From JBAYVY01 sp041674345 (GTDB lineage: Bacteria > Planctomycetota > Phycisphaerae > Phycisphaerales > Zrk34), in contig JBAYVY010000074.1 in assembly GCA_041674345.1 (NCBI GenBank), forward strand, positions 1-11,865: DNA of 11,865 nt, in the 5' to 3' direction. The position numbers and the translations under genes were made by a program. This document shows positions 1 to 5,354 of this stretch, piece after piece; the first letter of the stretch is position 1, and every line of letters begins with the position of its first letter. Under the pieces are notes generated by a model. It was not told where the DNA came from, did no database searches, and saw only the letters and a list, made by a program, of their open reading frames with translations.

Positions 1-443
1 ATTGGGCGACCAGCGAATACGAGCTTGAGGCGTGGTTGATGCCAGGCGGGCATGCGCTGCGATTCCAGACCGGCGGACAGTGCGTGACGGAAGTGGTCAG
101 CGATCAGGACGTGCAACTGCCCGAACGCGGGTTGCTGCACGCCCTGCCCTGCATCGGCGAAAAGGAATACGATCAGGAAGTGGCTGGCGCGATCCGCTTC
201 GTTTCAGCGGTTCAGACCGAAAACCTGTCGGACAACCTTTACCTGGCGACGCATCAGGAAATGAAGGATTTCGCGGCTGAAACCGGCGCGATGACCCACG
301 CCTGGGAAGATGCCGACGGCGGGAAAAACCTGTCGCTGATCGACATCCAACGCTACCGGGGCGAGATTCACGCCCAGGGCTACCACCTGCTGGCAGCCGG
401 CGGTTTCGTCCTGCGAACGCAGTCGATTTTTGAAATCCTGTGA
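1..443 (+). CDS. DUF2617-like protein, C-terminal part (5' truncated by window edge)
   Basis: The reading frame is open from the left edge (codons start at base 3) to TGA at 441-443, so about 146 C-terminal residues are visible and the true start lies outside the window. The fragment has no signal peptide or membrane segment. It contains a GHALRF strand, a TEV motif, an LPERGL turn, a middle helix (LYLATHQEMKDF) and an ending FVLRTQSIFEIL. This order resembles, from memory, planctomycete DUF2617 proteins, which end in a similar basic-SLFE strand. No enzymatic function is known to me for that family. The stop is followed after about 10 bp by a CCAAC/CCAAT-rich inverted repeat. The family call is tentative; that the frame is coding is well supported by length and composition. 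Confidence 0.6.
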   Translation, partial: WATSEYELEAWLMPGGHALRFQTGGQCVTEVVSDQDVQLPERGLLHALPCIGEKEYDQEVAGAIRFVSAVQTENLSDNLYLATHQEMKDFAAETGAMTHAWEDADGGKNLSLIDIQRYRGEIHAQGYHLLAAGGFVLRTQSIFEIL

Positions 444-452
444 CCGCCGAGG

Positions 453-581
453 ACGGCGGAAACTCCAACCTCCAACCTCCAAACACCAATGACGAAATAA
501 TCGCCAACCACCAATGGATGCGGTAGGTTTGCAATTTGGTTATTGGAGTTTATTTCGTCATTGGTCTGGGTGATTGGTCAT
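453..581. repeat. CCAAC/CCAAT-word inverted repeat
   Basis: The spacer after the DUF2617-like gene is built of variants of CCAAC, CCAAT and their complements. A perfect 16-bp inverted repeat (ACCAATGACGAAATAA at 485-500, its complement at 550-565) encloses about 49 bp. The loop and flanks carry further imperfect ATTGG/CCAAT words. Transcribed rightward it would form a long stem-loop after the upstream gene, but no T-tract follows, so a standard intrinsic terminator is not supported. Confidence 0.75.
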
Positions 582-589
582 TGCTCCGC

Positions 590-618
590 TTGTCCCATTC
601 GCCCCGCCCGGCGATAAT
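590..618 (+). promoter_or_regulatory. Candidate promoter of the phosphatase-like/accD operon
   Basis: TTGTCC at 590-595 and GATAAT at 613-618 are separated by exactly 17 bp and match the sigma-70 consensus at 4/6 and 5/6 positions. Transcription would start near 625, which is the ATG of the next gene, so the mRNA may be leaderless. No Shine-Dalgarno sequence lies before that ATG. This is a sequence match only; the start site is inferred. Confidence 0.5.
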
Positions 619-624
619 CCTGTT

Positions 625-1443
625 ATGCGCGGCACCTCAATCTTCAAAGTCATCCTCATCGCCACCGGCCCCACCGAATGGGAAACCCCCGCCCCCGCCC
701 CCGGAAGTAATATCCCCGGAAGTAATATCCTCGCAAGTAATATCCTCGCAAGTGGCTCACCCGCAAGCGGTCGCATTCAGGGCAACACCGACCTGCCCCT
801 GTCCGCCGACGGCCTGACCTGCGTCGAACAACAAGCCATCGCCCATCCCTTACTTCAGGGAGCGATTCCGGGGGCGGGGGAAGGAGTTTCGGGTTTCGGG
901 TTTGAGCGGCAGAGCCGCTATCGAAGCCGTCGAGTTTCAAGGGAAGAGGGGGCATTACTTCCGGGGGCGGGGGTGGAATTGCACTGGATTTATTGCAGTC
1001 CCGACGAGGCATCGCGCCAGACCGGGGCGATCTTCGCCAGGGCGTTCGACGGGCGGATCAAACCCATCGAAGAACTGGCGGAGATGAATCTGGGCCTGTG
1101 GCAGGGATTAATGTGCGACTCGGTGGCCGAACGCTACGCCAAGAGCTATGAATGTTGGAACCAAAGCCCGGACGCGGTTTCGATCCCCGACGGCGAAACG
1201 CTCGAACAGGCGGCTGAACGCATGAAACACGCCGTCGGCCGATTGCTGCGAAAAGCCGACACCGATCGACCGCTGGTGTTGGTGCTTCGGTCGATCATGC
1301 GCGGATTGTGCCGGCGATGGCTGACGGGCTTGCCGCTGACCGACTGGCGAACGCCAGGCGACCGCGACATGGTGACGGAACTGAACGTGAACTGTGCGGA
1401 ACTGGCGGAGCCAGGTCGCCGCCGCCGGAGTATCGTGGCATGA
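625..1443 (+). CDS. Histidine-phosphatase-fold protein lacking both catalytic histidines, with repeat insertions
   Basis: The 272-residue product follows the phosphoglycerate-mutase/histidine-phosphatase order: strand 1 (VILIATGPTEW, residues 9-19), GRIQGNTDLPLSADG (49-63), YCSPDEASRQT (123-133), LAEMNLGLWQG (151-161), DGETLEQAAERM (189-200) and a final strand VLVLRSIMRGL (218-228). The canonical RHG is replaced by ATG, and the second catalytic SHG by RSI, so ordinary phosphatase chemistry is unlikely. I recall similar RHG-less homologues in planctomycetes, which would make this an inherited pseudoenzyme rather than a fresh mutation. Two in-frame expansions fall in loops: a 15-bp tandem repeat (residues 25-43) and a 31-codon segment bounded by repeat copies (about 81-116). 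The start at 625 sits just before the conserved fold; an upstream in-frame start at 574 would overlap the promoter. The stop overlaps accD by ATGA, implying translational coupling. The role is unknown. Confidence 0.75.
   Translation: MRGTSIFKVILIATGPTEWETPAPAPGSNIPGSNILASNILASGSPASGRIQGNTDLPLSADGLTCVEQQAIAHPLLQGAIPGAGEGVSGFGFERQSRYRSRRVSREEGALLPGAGVELHWIYCSPDEASRQTGAIFARAFDGRIKPIEELAEMNLGLWQGLMCDSVAERYAKSYECWNQSPDAVSIPDGETLEQAAERMKHAVGRLLRKADTDRPLVLVLRSIMRGLCRRWLTGLPLTDWRTPGDRDMVTELNVNCAELAEPGRRRRSIVA
697..753. repeat. 15-bp tandem repeat inside the phosphatase-like gene
   Basis: Units CCCCGGAAGTAATAT at 699-713 and 714-728 are identical. Two degenerate units follow (CCTCGCAAGTAATAT at 729-743 and a partial one at 744-753). 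The first units contain the window's dispersed repeat in reverse orientation (697-708). Being five codons long, the unit keeps frame and is translated as PGSNI, PGSNI, LASNI and LAS, just after the first catalytic-loop region. Confidence 0.9.
866..973. repeat. In-frame segment bounded by two direct copies of the dispersed G-rich repeat
   Basis: TTCCGGGGGCGGGGG occurs at 866-880 and again at 959-973 (preceded by AC at 957), exactly 93 bp or 31 codons apart. The segment between holds GTTTCGG words and a perfect hairpin, AGCGGC-AGA-GCCGCT at 905-919. It falls in the phosphatase-like gene where family members normally have only a short linker before the YCSP motif. The reading frame is preserved. 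Confidence 0.8.
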
Positions 1444-2384
1444 ACGACAACGCATCGCAAACTTCAACCTCCCCCAAGACCGAACCCCCGGCGGCAGTGC
1501 CGCCTTCCGCCGGCATAACTTCCGGGGGCGGGGGCATAACTTCCGGGGGGGCTCGACGATGGGACCAGCTCGCCGACACTTCCTCGCAACGCGCCGGCGT
1601 GCCCGAAGGGCTGTGGATGCGCTGCCCCGAATGCGAAGCGATGATCTTCCGCAATCTCGTCGAGCGTAATCTGCACGTCTGCACCGAATGCGACGCCCAC
1701 TTCCGCATCTCCGCGCAACAGCGCGTCGATCAGTTGTGCGACCCCGGCTCGTTCGAGCCGATGTGGACCGACATCGCCCCCGCCGATCCGCTGAAGTTCA
1801 CCGACCTGCGGCCCTACGCGGATCGTCTGAAAACCGAACGTGAAAAGTCGAGGCGCACCGACGCCGTTCTCGCCGGAACGGGCTACATCAAGGGCCGGCG
1901 CGTCGTGCTGGCCGCGATGGACCCGACTTTCATGATGGGGTCGATGGGCAGCGTGGTCGGCGAAGTGCTGACCCGCGGCATCGAATACGCCGATGAACAA
2001 AACCTGCCGCTCATCATCATCTCCTGCTCCGGCGGGGCGCGCATGCAGGAATCATCCCTGTCGCTGATGCAGATGGCCAAGACCTCCGCCGCCCTGGCCA
2101 ACTTCGACGACCACGGCGGGCTGTTCATCAGCGTGGTGACCGACCCGACCACCGGCGGCGTCACCGCCTCCTTCGCCATGCTCGGCGATGTCATCTTCGC
2201 CGAACCCAAGGCGCTCATCGGTTTCGCCGGTCCTCGCGTCATCGCCAACACCGTGCGGCAGGAATTGCCCGACGGTTTTCAGCGTTCGGAATTTCTGCTG
2301 GAAAAGGGGTTCATCGACCGCGTGGTCAGCCGCAAAAATCTGCGCAGCGAAATCAGCCGGATCATCGACTACGCGGGGAAATAA
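1440..2384 (+). CDS. accD: Acetyl-CoA carboxylase carboxyltransferase subunit beta
   Basis: AccD pairs with AccA to form the carboxyltransferase that moves CO2 from carboxybiotin to acetyl-CoA, giving malonyl-CoA for fatty acid synthesis in the cytoplasm. The 314-residue product has the PEGLW lead-in, a four-cysteine zinc finger (C62, C65, C81, C84; C-X2-C-X15-C-X2-C as in E. coli), the SCSGGARMQES oxyanion region, TDPTTGGVTASFAMLGD, GFAGPRVI and the usual QRSEFLLEKGFID end. The ATG at 1440 overlaps the upstream stop (ATGA) and has GGAG at 1427-1430; a longer frame exists upstream but would run inside the neighbouring gene. The N-terminal leader is unusually long (about 53 residues before PEGLW). 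It contains ITSGG repeats encoded by two tandem copies of the dispersed repeat. No accA or biotin carrier gene is present. The last 16 bp overlap the antisense end of the PIN toxin gene. Confidence 0.97.
   Translation: MNDNASQTSTSPKTEPPAAVPPSAGITSGGGGITSGGARRWDQLADTSSQRAGVPEGLWMRCPECEAMIFRNLVERNLHVCTECDAHFRISAQQRVDQLCDPGSFEPMWTDIAPADPLKFTDLRPYADRLKTEREKSRRTDAVLAGTGYIKGRRVVLAAMDPTFMMGSMGSVVGEVLTRGIEYADEQNLPLIIISCSGGARMQESSLSLMQMAKTSAALANFDDHGGLFISVVTDPTTGGVTASFAMLGDVIFAEPKALIGFAGPRVIANTVRQELPDGFQRSEFLLEKGFIDRVVSRKNLRSEISRIIDYAGK
1518..1551. repeat. Two tandem copies of the dispersed repeat in the accD leader
   Basis: ACTTCCGGGGGCGGGGG at 1518-1534 is followed 21 bp downstream (start to start) by ACTTCC plus seven G at 1539-1551. 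Both are preceded by CATA and are read in frame as ITSGGGG and ITSGG upstream of the AccD zinc finger. Confidence 0.9.
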
Positions 2385-2572
2385 ATCGTCTTGGTCAGAT
2401 CATCCAGCCGCCGATGTTGTGTGTCATCGGCCAGGTTCGCGCGCGCCTCGGCCACCGCGTACCATGATGAAATCATCGCGACCTTTCGCAAGAACCACAA
2501 TCGCAGCAACCCCGCCTTGCCCCGATAGGCGGCGGAGAACAGCACGTTGGCGTCCAGAAATAACCGGTCCAT
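2369..2572 (-). CDS. PIN-domain toxin, C-terminally truncated
   Basis: The 67-residue product begins MDRLFLDANVLFSAAYR, a typical PIN (VapC-like) ribonuclease start with the first acidic residue D7, and has a second conserved acid in VAEARANL (E42). PIN toxins usually run to about 130 residues; the second half, with the remaining metal-binding acids, is absent. The frame stops inside the antisense of the accD 3' end, overlapping it by 16 bp, as if a deletion joined the toxin to accD. The start follows the antitoxin stop by 6 bp, with AAGGGG in between. It is probably inactive as a nuclease. The PIN assignment is sound; the loss of function is inferred. Confidence 0.7.
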   Translation of the reverse strand: MDRLFLDANVLFSAAYRGKAGLLRLWFLRKVAMISSWYAVAEARANLADDTQHRRLDDLTKTIYFPA

Positions 2573-2578
2573 GCCCCT

Positions 2579-2897
2579 TCATGCGCCCTTCGCCGCGCGC
2601 CCGCCCGGTTTGTGATGTTCGATTCGATCCGGGTCCAGCCCCATCGCCTTCACCGTCTTGCGCGCCCGGGCGTAATCACGCGCATCGACGGCGTTGTTCA
2701 GCAGAAACTCCGCTTTGCGCCGCGGCGTGTACGATTCGATCGGAACCGCCGCCGCCGGCCGAATCAGAATGCCTTCGGGCGTCTCCTCGAAAATCACCAG
2801 CCAGTTGGCCGTCGTCCAAACCGAATCGCCGGCGCAAAGACGCCGGTATCACCGTCTGCTCGCGCTGTCCGATTGTGACCGTTTCCCGAACCATCAT
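2579..2897 (-). pseudogene. AbrB/MazE-type antitoxin with a frameshift
   Basis: The N-terminal half (VRETVTIGQREQTVIPASLR and on to FGLDDGQ) is an AbrB/SpoVT swapped-hairpin DNA-binding domain. The continuation (WLVIFEETPEGILIRPAA, then PIESYTPRRKAEFLLNNAVDA and a C-terminal helix region ending RAAKGA) lies in another frame. Removing one C near 2805 joins the two as DDGQWLVIFEETPEG, a normal AbrB sequence. Translation in the first frame runs out of homology at DDGQLAGDF. The start is one of GTG 2900, ATG 2897 or ATG 2894; AGAGG lies at 2900-2904. It should repress its own promoter and neutralise the PIN protein in an intact locus. The disruption could be real decay, consistent with the truncated toxin, or a one-base sequencing error. 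Confidence 0.7.
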
Positions 2898-2905
2898 CAC
2901 CTCTG

Positions 2906-2920
2906 ATTATCTGATATTAA
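2906..2920. promoter_or_regulatory. AT-rich partial palindrome upstream of the antitoxin, possible operator
   Basis: ATTATCTGATATTAA lies just upstream of the antitoxin start in otherwise GC-rich DNA. Its core TATC-T-GATA is a perfect short palindrome. AbrB-type antitoxins normally bind palindromes near their own promoter, so it is a candidate autoregulatory operator. No convincing -35/-10 pair was found. Confidence 0.25.
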
Positions 2921-2996
2921 GTATGTCGGCTATTCAGGGTACGTCCATTGCGGACTGTTGTAAAACCACTTTTATCACAAAGAGCGCAAAGCCACC

Positions 2997-3103
2997 AAGG
3001 AGGAAGGGATGAAGGGGGAAGAAAGGGACGGAAGGACGGAGTGGAAGAGGCCGAGTCGTTCCCCCCTTCGTCCCTCAGTCCCTGATCCCTGTTTTCTCCC
3101 GCC
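2997..3103. repeat. GGGAAG-word inverted repeat spacer
   Basis: The left arm (about 3001-3045) is made of GGGAT, GAAGGGGGAAG and AGGGACGG words; the right arm (about 3058-3099) contains their complements (TTCCCCCCTTC, GTCCCT, ATCCCT) in shuffled order. The best stem pairs 3011-3021 with 3059-3069 with one bulge. It lies between the PfpI gene end and the antitoxin start. The rest of the 2901-3118 spacer contains no gene that I can support. Confidence 0.65.
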
Positions 3104-3118
3104 CTTGGCGATCCAAAA

Positions 3119-3643
3119 TCACTTCGCCAAAAACTTCACGATTTCCCGGAGGAAATCGGGCAAGTCCGGCGGGCGCCGCGCCGTGATCTGGTTGCGGTCC
3201 ACCACCACCGCCTCGTCCACCCAACTCGCACCCGCGTTGACCAGATCATCTTTAATTCCGGGGGTGCTGGTGACTTGGAAGCCCCGGACGATCTTCGCGG
3301 AAATCGGTATCCAACCGGCGTGACAGATGTATGCCACGAGTTTGCCCTGATCGTGAAACGCCTGGGTCAGCGACAACACTTTCGCATCGCGGCGAAGTTG
3401 GTCGGGCATGAACCCGCCGGGAATCACCAGCGCGTCAAAGTCGTCGGCGTTCATGTCGGTGATCGCCGCGTCGGACTTGCAGGGGTAGCCGTGTTTCCCG
3501 GTGTAAACGTGATCGGCCCGCGGCCCCGCGACGGTGACGGCGGCCCCCGCTTCTTCGAGGCGGAGTTTGGGGTACCACAGTTCGAGGTCTTCGTAGATGT
3601 CGCCGACGAACATCAACACGCGACGGTTGGCCAGAGGGTTCAT
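3119..3643 (-). CDS. DJ-1/PfpI (class I glutamine-amidotransferase-like) family protein
   Basis: The 174-residue product is a full-length PfpI/YhbO-type protein. These proteins share a flavodoxin-like fold with a nucleophilic cysteine and have been described as proteases, glyoxalases or deglycases acting on methylglyoxal adducts. Visible features are the first strand RVLMFVGDIYEDLELWYP with E18, ALVIPGGFMPDQLR (71-84), the nucleophile elbow AYICHAGW with C107-H108, and the conserved STPGIKDDLVNAGASWVDE and ITARRPPDLPDF end. The Cys-His-Glu set appears complete. GGAG at 3651-3654 is 7 nt before the ATG. It has no signal peptide, so it is cytoplasmic. Neighbouring spacers on both sides carry inverted repeats, so it is probably a single-gene unit. 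Confidence 0.9.
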   Translation of the reverse strand: MNPLANRRVLMFVGDIYEDLELWYPKLRLEEAGAAVTVAGPRADHVYTGKHGYPCKSDAAITDMNADDFDALVIPGGFMPDQLRRDAKVLSLTQAFHDQGKLVAYICHAGWIPISAKIVRGFQVTSTPGIKDDLVNAGASWVDEAVVVDRNQITARRPPDLPDFLREIVKFLAK

Positions 3644-3664
3644 GCGTTGCTCCGTGTTAATTCA

Positions 3665-3776
3665 GCCAACAGCCAAGATAGCCACCAGCCACGAGCCAAC
3701 AGCCAACAGAAAGATGATGTCGTGACGCCTGTTGGCCGTTGGCTCGTGGCTGTTGGCTTCTTGGCTCTTTGGCTGT
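3665..3776. repeat. GCCAAC-word inverted repeat
   Basis: Variants of AGCCAAC and AGCCACG fill 3665-3709, and their complements (GTTGGCT, CGTGGCT) fill 3729-3776. The inner 24 bp (3686-3709 versus 3729-3752) pair with one mismatch around a 19-bp loop; outer words pair imperfectly. It occupies nearly the whole spacer between the coiled-coil gene and the PfpI gene, both on the minus strand. No T-tract marks it as an intrinsic terminator. Confidence 0.85.
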
Positions 3777-3786
3777 CCCGCGATGA

Positions 3787-4110
3787 TTACGCGGCGTGAC
3801 GATGCAGGTGCGCCGGCGAGGAGTGGTTGATGGACAGACGCATTTCGATCTGCGTCAGCCGATGTTCCAGCGTGTCCAGTCGGTGCTGGATGCGGTCGAG
3901 TTGCGAATGATGCGATCGGCTTTGCATGGCGGACAGCACGCGCCGGCCGGCGTCGAGGCGACGGTCGGCCTGTTCGGTCGCCTGACGCAGCATCGAAACC
4001 GCCCGCTTGGATTCGTCGAGCAGACGCTGCCAGTTGGCGCTGACTTCGCACGCCAGCACATCGTCATCGCTGTCGGCTCTTCGCCACGGTCGATAAACGG
4101 TGTCATCCAT
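3787..4110 (-). CDS. Small coiled-coil protein of unknown function
   Basis: The 107-residue product is not recognised. It begins MDDTVYRPWRRADSDDD, then has two helical stretches rich in Leu, Arg, Gln and Glu: WQRLLDESKRAVSMLRQATE (about 27-46) and LDRIQHRLDTLEHRLTQIEM (about 71-90). The second has heptad-spaced Leu/Ile expected of a coiled coil. The tail is histidine-rich. There is no signal peptide, cysteine motif or membrane segment. I prefer ATG 4110 to TTG 4128 because GGGAG lies 7 nt upstream. It stands alone between two repeat-filled spacers. A DNA-associated or structural role would be a guess. Confidence 0.6.
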   Translation of the reverse strand: MDDTVYRPWRRADSDDDVLACEVSANWQRLLDESKRAVSMLRQATEQADRRLDAGRRVLSAMQSRSHHSQLDRIQHRLDTLEHRLTQIEMRLSINHSSPAHLHRHAA

Positions 4111-4174
4111 GTCCGCACTCCCATGCAAGATGTTCCCACCCTGTTATCGGCTGGCGGGAAGAGGGACTTGATGC

Positions 4175-4300
4175 GGAAAGTCGGAAGTCGGAAGAATTTT
4201 ATACGCGGGTCTTTACTTCCCACTTCCCACTTCCGCCTTCCCACTTTCCCCCCACTTCCCGCTTTCCCCTCACTTCCGACTTCCGCCTTCCCACTTTCCC
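4175..4300. repeat. ACTTCC-word inverted and direct repeats
   Basis: GGAAAGTCGGAAGTCGGAAG (4175-4194) faces a long run of ACTTCC and CTTTCCC words at 4215-4300. CGGAAGTCGGAAG at 4182-4194 pairs perfectly with 4273-4285. Within the right part, a 22-bp sequence beginning ACTTCCGCC is exactly duplicated at 4229-4250 and 4279-4300, a 50-bp period. It fills the spacer between the second LpoB-like gene and the coiled-coil gene and runs up to the stop codon of the former. Confidence 0.85.
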
Positions 4301-4836
4301 TACAGTTTCACTTCATAGCTGTTTTCCCACACAATCGCATCGTTGGTCAGATCGAACAGTTGGAAGGTGAGCAGGTAGTAATTGCTCCGGCCGCGCGGCA
4401 AATCATAGAACGCGGCGGTCAACGCATAGCGGGGCAGCGTCCGCGCCGTCGCCGCCGCGGGATAGCCCTCACGCTGCTTGATCTGCTCCGACTTGACGCG
4501 GGTCTCCACAAACATCAGGTTCTTCGTCTGACCCGACTGATTGAGCAGCGCCCGGATGCGCGCCAGGTAAATCTGAAAGTTCGCTGACGGATCGGACAAC
4601 GTCTCGTTGGTCACCTGATCCATCACGATCACGACGCGCTCGCCGGCCTGGTGGATCGCCGGGACATTGGCGATGGACTCGACGACTTTCTCCGTCGCGG
4701 CGGTCAGGTCCGCCGAGCCGATCTGCCCCCCATCCGCCTTGCGCGTGTCGATGCGCTCCTCCTTTTCCATGCCCTTGTTCGTCTCGCAACCGACGACCAA
4801 CAGCCCCACGACCGCAAGCATCACCATGTATCGCAT
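4300..4836 (-). CDS. LpoB-like lipoprotein (penicillin-binding-protein activator family), copy 2
   Basis: The 178-residue precursor has a short basic start, a hydrophobic core and a lipobox ending VVGC (C17), so it should be lipidated and anchored in an envelope membrane. The mature domain has the LpoB/CsgG-like pattern: a helix (SADLTAATEKVVESI), a strand with VVIVMDQVTNET, a helix IYLARIRALLNQ, a central LTAAFYDLPRG strand and the closing FQLFDLTNDAIVWENSYEV. In E. coli, LpoB activates the peptidoglycan synthase PBP1B; a similar role here is inference. ATG 4836 is preferred over ATG 4851 because AAGGAG lies 6 nt before it, which also gives a signal peptide of normal length. It lies downstream of the YcfL-like gene and is a paralogue of the lipoprotein at 6966-7505. 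Confidence 0.85.
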   Translation of the reverse strand: MRYMVMLAVVGLLVVGCETNKGMEKEERIDTRKADGGQIGSADLTAATEKVVESIANVPAIHQAGERVVIVMDQVTNETLSDPSANFQIYLARIRALLNQSGQTKNLMFVETRVKSEQIKQREGYPAAATARTLPRYALTAAFYDLPRGRSNYYLLTFQLFDLTNDAIVWENSYEVKL

Positions 4837-4850
4837 GATCGGCTCCTTCA

Positions 4851-4943
4851 TCTCGATTTTCGATCTTCGATCTTCGATTTCCGATTTGAAGAGACCAAGC
4901 CGATGCGGGGCCTAAATCGGAAATCGAAAATCACAAATCACAA
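4851..4943. repeat. CGATTT-word inverted repeat inside the lipoprotein cluster
   Basis: CGATTTT, CGATCTT and CGATTTCC words at 4851-4889 face their complements at 4913-4943. TTCGATTTCCGATTT (4873-4887) pairs perfectly over 15 bp with 4914-4928 around a 26-bp loop. It sits between the YcfL-like stop and the second LpoB-like start, so a strong hairpin would form in the transcript within the operon and could reduce expression of the last gene. Confidence 0.85.
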
Positions 4944-4949
4944 GTTCCT

Positions 4950-5354
4950 TTACCGTCTCGCCCATCGCATCTGAATTTGGTAATCGGTGACGGCATCGCT
5001 GCTGGCGTTCGCTGAAAATACATCGTTCAATCGCGGTTCCAGCCGCACGTACCGCCAGCTCATGTCAGGCCCGACGGGCCGGCCCGTCACGTCTTTCCAG
5101 ATGAAACGATATTCGATATACAGCACTTCATCACTGGCGTTGCGGATCGGCTGGGTCACCATCAACATGCCGGTGTCCGACTTGCCGACCACCGCCGGGT
5201 TCATCTTCACCGCCTTGGCCAGCGATTCGGTGTTGAACGCGATCTTCGGATACTCGTTCACCACGTCCGGCTTGGCCCCGATCGGCGCGGTGCTGCATCC
5301 CCGCAAGCCGGTCAATCCCAGTACCATCACGATTGCAACCATGATCTGCTTCAT
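4950..5354 (-). CDS. YcfL/DUF1425-like lipoprotein
   Basis: The 134-residue precursor has a hydrophobic signal and a cysteine at residue 20 (GLRGC; the Arg is unusual in a lipobox). The mature part reads as a beta-sandwich: a lead with VVNEYPKIAFNTESLAKAV, then LMVTQPIRNASDEVLYIEYRFIWKD and a closing DYQIQMRW. This matches YcfL/DUF1425 proteins, whose gene stands next to lpoB (ycfM) in E. coli. The molecular role of YcfL is not established to my knowledge. The ATG at 5354 overlaps the stop of the COG3014-like gene (ATGA), indicating coupling. It is followed by 113 bp with a CGATTT inverted repeat and then an LpoB-like gene, so the E. coli pairing is kept. Confidence 0.8.
   Translation of the reverse strand: MKQIMVAIVMVLGLTGLRGCSTAPIGAKPDVVNEYPKIAFNTESLAKAVKMNPAVVGKSDTGMLMVTQPIRNASDEVLYIEYRFIWKDVTGRPVGPDMSWRYVRLEPRLNDVFSANASSDAVTDYQIQMRWARR

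Noticed and set aside
866..973. Insertion sequence or MITE with terminal inverted repeats
   Set aside because: The flanking copies are direct, not inverted, and no clear target-site duplication or transposase is visible.
1308..1439. Longer N-terminus for AccD
   Set aside because: It lies within the coding region of the upstream gene; the ATG at 1440 has a Shine-Dalgarno sequence and a typical ATGA coupling.
3140..3157. Perfect hairpin GATTTCC-CGGA-GGAAATC near the PfpI 3' end
   Set aside because: It lies inside coding sequence that fits the family (PDFLREIVKF) and has no T-tract, so a terminator is not supported.
3251..3263. ATTCCGGGGGTG in the PfpI gene as another repeat copy
   Set aside because: It encodes TPGI in a motif (TSTPGIKDD) natural to the PfpI family, so coincidence is sufficient.
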